Shown here in pieces: positions 52,408 through 57,567 of a stretch of 57,567 nucleotides of DNA. Every line of letters starts with the position of its first letter. Positions within the stretch are counted from its first letter, which is position 1. A program made the translations under genes and the position numbers. The notes under the pieces are model-generated. The model saw nothing but the letters and a program-made list of their open reading frames with translations. It did no database searches and was not told where the DNA came from. This DNA is from an uncultured Lachnospiraceae bacterium (lineage in GTDB: Bacteria > Bacillota > Clostridia > Lachnospirales > Lachnospiraceae), in assembly GCA_947174665.1 (NCBI GenBank), contig CAMWJV010000007.1:1-57567 (forward strand), given 5' to 3'.

Positions 52408-53769
52408 ATGAGAAAAAAATTACTGGCTGTTTTGCTGGGTACACTTCTGCTGACATTGTCCGTTTGCGGCTGCGGGGGAAGCGAGAGCGGTTCCGGGTCA
52501 GGCAGAAAGGATGATTCCGGAAAAACACAGGGAAGCGAGCTTACACAGAACGGAGGGAATGACGTTTCAGTTCCGCTGACATCGGAAACATTGTTTGATG
52601 TGACAGATACGGAAGGCGGAGTGAGCATTGTTTATAACGACATTGAGGGCGGCGACATCAACATTCCCGCGCAGATCGGAGGGAAAACGGTAACCGAGAT
52701 CGGGGAGAGCGCTTTTTGGTGCACTATGATAACGAGTGTTATCATACCGGAGGAAGTAACGAAGATCGACAAAGCAGCGTTTAATCTAACTTGGCTGGAG
52801 AAGGTTGTCATTCCCGAAAAGGTGACGGAAATCGGTGAATGGGCATTTATGAGATGTACACGCTTAACGAGCGTAACGATTTTAGGAAATGTGAGGCAGA
52901 TTAAGGAAAGGGCCTTTTACGGCTGTTCCGTTTTAACGGATGTGACGCTTCCGAACTCGGTGACAGAGATTGGAGATTCCGCGTTTGCCGAATGCAGAAG
53001 TCTGAAAAATCTGACCCTTCCTGACAGTGTGATCTCCGTTGACCGAAATGCGTTCTCCGGATGTAAGGACATCACGGTCACTTATCGGGGGACGGATTAT
53101 TCCTACGAGGAGCTGGAGGATTTATATGCTGCCTTAAATGAGGCGGCAAGCGTAGCGCCGTCATTGCCGGCAGAGGACTTTTTCAATGTTGAGGAGGTGG
53201 AGGGCGGCGTTTCCATCTTTTATGCGGAAAGTTCTGTCGGTCTGTATTTTTACAACGGAGAGGAAGGAATTGTCCGCGTCCCCGAGCAGATCGGAGGGAA
53301 GACCGTTGTTGAGATCGGGTCGTCTGTATTTGTGGGCTCCAGGTATATTGTAGACCTGACGATTCCTGACACGGTAGTAAGGATTGGCGGGTCTGCCTTT
53401 AACGGTTGTGAAGAGTTAGTCCATATTACACTTCCCGGCGGACTCACGGAGCTGGAGGGGAGTTTGTTTATGTACTGCAAGAAGCTGCAGGAGATTTCCA
53501 TTCCGTCTGGAGTTACAAAGATTGGGAATTCTGCATTTTTTGGGTGTGACAGCCTGAGTACAATCTTCGTGCCGGAAGGCGTAACGGAGATTGGTTATTT
53601 CGCATTCCAGGAATGTAAAAATCTCAGTCTTGTGAGCCTGCCTGACAGTCTTGTCTCACTAAAGGATGAAGCGTTTGATGGCAGCGAAAACGTGACCGTG
53701 ACCTATAAAGGTGTCGCGTACAAATATGAGGAGCTGGATGCGCTGTACAGCGCAATCAAGGGGGAATAA
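52408..53769 (+). CDS. LRR_5 (BspA-type) surface lipoprotein, duplicated module
   Basis: 453-aa surface lipoprotein. It starts 16 nt after glyA; the signal ends LTLSVCGC, the lipid-carrying cysteine. It consists of two copies of one module. Residues about 52-247 and 255-453 each open with FDVTDTEGGVSIVY or FFNVEEVEGGVSIFY, have four to five LRR_5 repeats (typified by SAFxGCxxLxxVxLPxxVTxI), and close with VTYRGTDYSYEELEDLYAAL or VTYKGVAYKYEELDALYSAI. BspA-type repeats bind host or matrix proteins in other bacteria; no partner is known here. Confidence 0.87.
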   Translation: MRKKLLAVLLGTLLLTLSVCGCGGSESGSGSGRKDDSGKTQGSELTQNGGNDVSVPLTSETLFDVTDTEGGVSIVYNDIEGGDINIPAQIGGKTVTEIGESAFWCTMITSVIIPEEVTKIDKAAFNLTWLEKVVIPEKVTEIGEWAFMRCTRLTSVTILGNVRQIKERAFYGCSVLTDVTLPNSVTEIGDSAFAECRSLKNLTLPDSVISVDRNAFSGCKDITVTYRGTDYSYEELEDLYAALNEAASVAPSLPAEDFFNVEEVEGGVSIFYAESSVGLYFYNGEEGIVRVPEQIGGKTVVEIGSSVFVGSRYIVDLTIPDTVVRIGGSAFNGCEELVHITLPGGLTELEGSLFMYCKKLQEISIPSGVTKIGNSAFFGCDSLSTIFVPEGVTEIGYFAFQECKNLSLVSLPDSLVSLKDEAFDGSENVTVTYKGVAYKYEELDALYSAIKGE

Positions 53770-53836
53770 GTGTGAGAAGAATTTCTAACCGCTCACAGCA
53801 TAGGCTGTTTTCGCGGAGAAATTCTATGTCTCACAC
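53770..53836 (+). repeat. Intergenic hairpin element between convergent lipoproteins
   Basis: GTGTGAGAAGAATTTCT (53770-53786) pairs with 53817-53836 (AGAAATTCT-ATG-TCTCACAC), perfect except for a 3-nt ATG bulge. Inside are CCGC/GCGG and an ACAGC/GCTGT hairpin. The arms and the following ACGGAAG match the element at 35897, including the position of the bulge. Confidence 0.65.
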
Positions 53837-53880
53837 GGAAGGATGCTCTTATTTTATGTATCTGTTTATTCAGAAGCAGC

Positions 53881-55164
53881 TTATTTTACAGTAAAGTCGG
53901 TGATGGAACTGTCCTCGAACATATTCCTGTTGTTCTTCACTTTATCAGAGTAAACGTAGTCATAAAAGTTCTGGTTTACATATACGGCGGTGAGGTTTTC
54001 GCAGCCCTTAAACATATCGTATGTATATTTCAGAGAGTTTTTGACGGTGAAGTTACTGATGTCCAGCTGTTCCAGGCCGCTGCATCCGGCGAACATGCCG
54101 CCCAGGTCTTTTACATGGGAGGTGTCAAAGTTGCTTAAGTCAATGCCGGTAAGGCTTTCACAGCCGTTGAACATATTGCCCAGGCCTGCGCAGCAGGAGG
54201 TGTCAAAGCCGCTTAAGTCAATGCCGGTGAGGCTTTTGCATCCGGCAAACATACTGCCCATGCCTTCCACAAGCGAAGTGTCAAAGCTGCTGACATCAAT
54301 GCCGGTAAGACTTTCGCATCCTCTGAACATTGCCGGCATGGCGACCACGTTGGAGGTGTCAAAGCCGCTGACGTCAATAGAGGTCAGGGAACTGCAGCCG
54401 TCAAACATACTGGTCAAATGTGTGGCATTGCTGGTATCCATGCCTTCTATATTAAGTTTCTGCAGGCTTCTGCAGCACTCGAATAAGTTGTCGAAAGAGG
54501 TTACGCTGCTTGTATCGACCATGGAGAAATCCAGTTCGGTCAGAGATTCACAGTAGCTGAACATACCGTATAATTCAGTGAGGCTGTCCAGATTTAAGGG
54601 GGACAGATCCACCGTCTGAAGGGAGGTGCAGTTGCTGAACATTGCGGAAAAATCGCTGCACTCGCTGGTGTCCAGTCCACTGAAATCTATTGATTCCAGG
54701 TTTTTACAGTAGGAAAAATAGTTGCTGCAGTTATTGATTTTTACTCCGTCCGCAAAGGTAAGGGAAGTAATTGTGGTGTTGTCACGAAAGGGGGAAGTCT
54801 TCCAGCCGTCGTCAACACCGTCCGCGAGCAGGGTCTGGTATTCCTTCCCGCCTATTTTATAAGAACCGAAGACCGTCACATTTTCGACCTCGCCTATATA
54901 TTTTGTCAGCAGTACGGTGTTTTCATCTTCCATCAAGGTATATTCAAAGAGTTCCTCCAGGTTTTTATTTTTGGCATCCTGATCTGCAACCTCCGGCTTT
55001 TTGGAATCTGAGGAATCTTCCTGCATGTCCGAAGAGTTCTTCTTCAAGTTGTCGTCTGCAGAGTTTCCGGAAGCACCCGGATCCGAACCGCCGCATGCGC
55101 CCAGCGACAGAGCGCCTAACAGTGTCATGAGCATTCCTATTTTTTTTACTTTGCCTATTTTCAT
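53881..55164 (-). CDS. BspA-family lipoprotein with DUF285 repeats
   Basis: 427-aa surface lipoprotein on the minus strand. The ATG at 55164 follows GAGGAGGAG. The signal ends LSLGAC (lipid Cys near residue 24), with an acidic linker to about 65. From about 135 to 410 there are roughly ten 24-residue repeats of the pattern MFxGCxSLTxIDLSxFDTSxV (DUF285/BspA-like), encoded by recognisable 72-bp DNA repeats. A final non-repeat part ends the protein. It converges on the other repeat lipoprotein and may serve adhesion. Confidence 0.88.
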   Translation of the reverse strand: MKIGKVKKIGMLMTLLGALSLGACGGSDPGASGNSADDNLKKNSSDMQEDSSDSKKPEVADQDAKNKNLEELFEYTLMEDENTVLLTKYIGEVENVTVFGSYKIGGKEYQTLLADGVDDGWKTSPFRDNTTITSLTFADGVKINNCSNYFSYCKNLESIDFSGLDTSECSDFSAMFSNCTSLQTVDLSPLNLDSLTELYGMFSYCESLTELDFSMVDTSSVTSFDNLFECCRSLQKLNIEGMDTSNATHLTSMFDGCSSLTSIDVSGFDTSNVVAMPAMFRGCESLTGIDVSSFDTSLVEGMGSMFAGCKSLTGIDLSGFDTSCCAGLGNMFNGCESLTGIDLSNFDTSHVKDLGGMFAGCSGLEQLDISNFTVKNSLKYTYDMFKGCENLTAVYVNQNFYDYVYSDKVKNNRNMFEDSSITDFTVK

Positions 55165-55320
55165 AAGTAATCTCCTCCTCTGTATTCAGAATTTTTTTAC
55201 ATTGAAATCAAATTATTTTATCATGTGCGCACCTGTTTCAGGATAAAAATACGCCGGCGGTAAAGAATGTGGTGTAAACGGCTTTTTGCGAGTTTTCCTG
55301 GTTTTGGAAAGTGTATTTTC

Positions 55321-55349
55321 TTGATTGCTTTTGTCGAGTATGGTAAACT
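55321..55349 (+). promoter_or_regulatory. Candidate promoter of the two-component operon
   Basis: TTGATT (55321-55326), 17-bp spacer, TAAACT (55344-55349), 42 bp before the response-regulator start. Confidence 0.45.
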
Positions 55350-55391
55350 GTTTCTGTTTATAAAAAGACGGAGCCGGTATTGTGAGGAATT

Positions 55392-56090
55392 ATGAAGATT
55401 GCAGTTTGTGATGATGAAATTGTTCTGGTAAAACAGATCTATAAATATCTCTGGGGGCAGCCCGACTGCTCCGTAGACTGTTTTTACTCTCCGAAGGAGC
55501 TTTGGGCAAAGTACGAGGCGGGAGAGCGGTATGATGTGTTGTTTTTGGATGTCTTGATGAAGCCTGTAAACGGTATCGCGCTTGCGAAGAAGATCAGGAG
55601 CCGGGATAGGAATGCGATTCTGATCTTCCTGACCGCCTACCTGGAATATGCGCCGGAGGGCTATGAGGTGAATGCCTTCCGTTACCTGCTGAAGCCGGTG
55701 AATGATAAGGATATTTCGGCGGTGATGATGGAGGTACGCCGGGAACTGGAGACTGCGCACACATTGCGGGTGAGGACTTCCGGGTGCGAACTGCTGCTGC
55801 ACACCCGGGAACTCCGGTATCTGGAGGCGGACAACAAGGATACGGTTCTTTACTATATGGATGATGTCATTACGCTGCGTAAGGGACTGAATGAGCTGGA
55901 GGCACAGCTTTCTCCGTTTTTCTTTTTCCGCGTTCACCGCAAATTTCTTGTCAATCTGACTCATGTCAGGGAATTTGACGAGGGGCACCTTACTCTGGAC
56001 TGCGGAAAGACAATTCCAATCAGCCGCAGGAGGAGCAGGGACTTTCGCCTCGCGCTGGGAGCGTATATTGACGGAGGTTTGAGCAGATGA
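55392..56090 (+). CDS. LytTR-type response regulator (AgrA-like)
   Basis: 232-aa response regulator. ATG 55392 follows GAGGAATT. The receiver domain (about 1-120) has the acidic pair CDDE and the phospho-acceptor Asp53 in FLDVLMKP, then the switch threonine LTAY and lysine LLKPV. The LytTR DNA-binding domain (about 135-228) shows LEADNKDTVLYYMDD, LSPFFFFRVHRKFLVNL and IPISRRRSRDF. Together with the GHKL kinase, which starts in the ATGA overlap, it forms an AgrAC-type pair. Confidence 0.93.
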   Translation: MKIAVCDDEIVLVKQIYKYLWGQPDCSVDCFYSPKELWAKYEAGERYDVLFLDVLMKPVNGIALAKKIRSRDRNAILIFLTAYLEYAPEGYEVNAFRYLLKPVNDKDISAVMMEVRRELETAHTLRVRTSGCELLLHTRELRYLEADNKDTVLYYMDDVITLRKGLNELEAQLSPFFFFRVHRKFLVNLTHVREFDEGHLTLDCGKTIPISRRRSRDFRLALGAYIDGGLSR

Positions 56091-57388
56091 GTGATTTAAT
56101 CTACTATATTATAGCAAATTTAGTGGATTACTGGATTTTAATTTTGCTGATGCAGTATGTCTGTGCCGCGCACATGGACCTGGGAAGAAAAAATGCAGTC
56201 ATCCGCTCCTGCATATCTGTATTATGGACAACGGTTACTGTTTTCTGCCCGATTCCCGCCGGGGTAGATGCTATTGCCGGTATGATGGTGGAAATTGTTT
56301 TGAGCGTGTGCCTGTTCAGCAAGCGGAGGCTTCCGGATCTGCTGCGTTTTTTCCCGGCTGTCTGTATTTATCTTTTTCTGGATTTACTTCCTGCTGCACT
56401 GGTGGAGGAGATTGTCTCTCCCTCGAACGTTCAGCTGGCGGTGCAGGATAATTCGCGGACGTTTTTCAGCTATATGGTGGATGCAGCGCTGCTTGTCCTG
56501 CTGCTCATTCTGCGCTATGTGCAGATCAAGTACCGGACCAGAGTGCATTTTTCGGTAAAAGAAGTTTTTGGCAGCATAGCATTGCTCTTTTTCTCCTTTA
56601 TTGACGGTGCGCTTATTCTCACGCTGAACCGCACGAAGTATGAGCCCGTTATATACTACTGGATATATTTGATCGTCTTTGTGGGTGGTTATGTGCTGGG
56701 TGTCGGATATTTTGCGTACAGTCTGATAGAGTCCAGAAAGAGAATCTATCGCCAGACCATGGCGAGATGTGAGACGGAGTATCTGCGGGTCCAGCTGGAT
56801 TCGCTGCAGGAGACAAAAGAGAACGAGACCGAGGTGCGAAAAATACGTCATGATCTGACAAATCATCTGGCGGTCATCTCGTCGCTGTGTCAGGAAGGCG
56901 ATTATGAGGAGGTCAGGAAGTATACGGAGCAGCTGAGCCACGAGGTACCGCAGGTTGGCAGCAGGATACCTACGGGGAATCAGGTCGCCGATCTGGTGGT
57001 TTCTTCAAAGAGTAAGATATGCGAGGCCAACGGGATTGCCTTTGAATTTTCAGGAACTTTGAAAAATCTGGGCATCATGGCGGCACCCGACATCTGCGGA
57101 CTCCTTGCCAACGCCTATGATAATGCCATAGAGGCATGTCTGGCACAGCCGGAGAGATATATCCGCACAAAGGTGAGCACCACCCGCAATTATACGGTGA
57201 TTGAGATTGCCAATCCCGTGCAGAAGAAGGTATCGGTCCGCAGCAGCATACCCACGACGAAAGAGGACAGGAAGGCCCATGGATACGGCATCGAGATCAT
57301 GAAGCAGATTGCGGGGAGGTACAACGGAAGCTGTACGATCGGCTGCGACGGGAAGGAATTCCGCCTGAAGCTTGTGCTGCTGACATAG
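56087..57388 (+). CDS. GHKL-domain sensor histidine kinase (AgrC-like)
   Basis: 433-aa membrane kinase overlapping the response regulator by 4 nt (ATGA). About six transmembrane helices cover residues 5-215. A helix KTEYLRVQLDSLQE-type linker leads to the HPK10 phospho-acceptor His255 in KIRHDLTNHLAVI, and the GHKL ATPase domain carries the N box ANAYDNAIEAC and G box GYGIEIMKQIAGRYNG. The AgrC-type layout suggests a small peptide or extracellular cue as signal; no agrD/agrB-like gene is in the window. Confidence 0.92.
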   Translation: MSDLIYYIIANLVDYWILILLMQYVCAAHMDLGRKNAVIRSCISVLWTTVTVFCPIPAGVDAIAGMMVEIVLSVCLFSKRRLPDLLRFFPAVCIYLFLDLLPAALVEEIVSPSNVQLAVQDNSRTFFSYMVDAALLVLLLILRYVQIKYRTRVHFSVKEVFGSIALLFFSFIDGALILTLNRTKYEPVIYYWIYLIVFVGGYVLGVGYFAYSLIESRKRIYRQTMARCETEYLRVQLDSLQETKENETEVRKIRHDLTNHLAVISSLCQEGDYEEVRKYTEQLSHEVPQVGSRIPTGNQVADLVVSSKSKICEANGIAFEFSGTLKNLGIMAAPDICGLLANAYDNAIEACLAQPERYIRTKVSTTRNYTVIEIANPVQKKVSVRSSIPTTKEDRKAHGYGIEIMKQIAGRYNGSCTIGCDGKEFRLKLVLLT

Positions 57389-57493
57389 AGGGTTGTTGTA
57401 CCGGCAGCAGCGAACTATGGTGACAATGTATTTTATAATGCAGGAATGAAAATGGAGAGTGGTAGTAAGGCATGTTGTATGGATGTACAGATG

Positions 57494-57522
57494 TTGACAT
57501 AAATGTGACAATATATTATAAT
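57494..57522 (+). promoter_or_regulatory. Consensus sigma-A promoter at window end
   Basis: TTGACA (57494-57499), 17-bp spacer, TATAAT (57517-57522), perfect in both boxes and spacing. It points rightwards, to a gene beyond the window, 105 bp after the kinase gene. A similar GTGACAATGTATT stretch at 57421-57433 precedes it, and GTGACAATATATT lies within the spacer. Confidence 0.8.
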
Positions 57523-57567
57523 TTTTATTAATGATAAATATTAATTTTTTACATGTATTTAGACAAG

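Noticed and set aside
53990..54556. 188-codon plus-strand frame with regular repeats
   Set aside because: It is the complement of the DUF285 repeats of the minus-strand BspA-type gene.
53881..54730. Regular DNA repeats that might suggest a CRISPR array
   Set aside because: The repeats have a 72-bp protein-coding period without unique spacers; they encode DUF285 repeats.
1..57567. tRNA, rRNA or prophage/transposase genes
   Set aside because: No cloverleaf, rRNA-like sequence, integrase, transposase or phage structural protein was recognised on either strand.

Overview
The window looks like chromosome of a gut-type Lachnospiraceae (Clostridia, Firmicutes). The inference rests on low-GC Gram-positive gene starts with strong AGGAGG-type Shine-Dalgarno sites, a T-box in front of thrS, a CarD-family protein, DUF1540, DUF5685 and FlxA-like/DUF6033 proteins, BspA-type surface lipoproteins, an AgrC/AgrA-type pair and xylan-degrading lipoproteins. 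No rRNA, tRNA, CRISPR array, prophage or transposase gene was seen.

Layout. (1) 30-1550: a sugar-type solute-binding lipoprotein closed by a terminator. (2) 1709-11233: a seven-gene, tightly packed operon. It starts with two paralogous cysteine-motif proteins of unknown function, followed by two MacA/HlyD-like lipoprotein adaptors, one very large MacB/FtsX-type permease and two ABC ATPases, the second carrying an AbrB-like tail. (3) 11228-18011: a xylan locus. A divergent AraC regulator faces a GH10 xylanase, a cytoplasmic GH43 enzyme and a secreted GH43-esterase fusion; three 21-bp-phased repeats in the divergent promoter look like the regulator's operator. (4) 18201-28593: a mixed block with an Lhr-type helicase, an uncharacterised lipoprotein, a FlxA-like coiled-coil protein, an HD nucleotidase, an AraC-GGDEF fusion, a DUF6033 protein and a CarD protein. 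(5) 28612-37455: translation and RNA housekeeping genes. These are a Thr-specific T-box that first reads through a 93-residue membrane protein and then thrS, followed by a DUF1540 protein, rpsO, pnp and the tldD/tldE pair. (6) 37564-49044: an unknown lipoprotein; a zinc-ribbon/DUF5685/DnaJ cluster; an MntR-type regulator; DUF1653; a cN-I 5'-nucleotidase; an SfsA-MutY fusion; a GT2 glycosyltransferase; an ECF S component; and LarC. (7) 49137-57388: PAP2 and diacylglycerol-kinase-like lipid enzymes, glyA, two repeat-rich surface lipoproteins and an AgrA/AgrC-type two-component system.

Between genes there are several long, near-perfect hairpin elements. They appear to fall into at least two families: 31257/39337, perhaps with 51001; and 35897/53770. 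The features best worth following up are the seven-gene operon with its unknown paralog pair, the AraC operator array, the T-box-controlled small membrane protein, the AraC-GGDEF and SfsA-MutY fusions, and the structured intergenic elements. All functional statements come from reading motifs by eye; no database search was possible.
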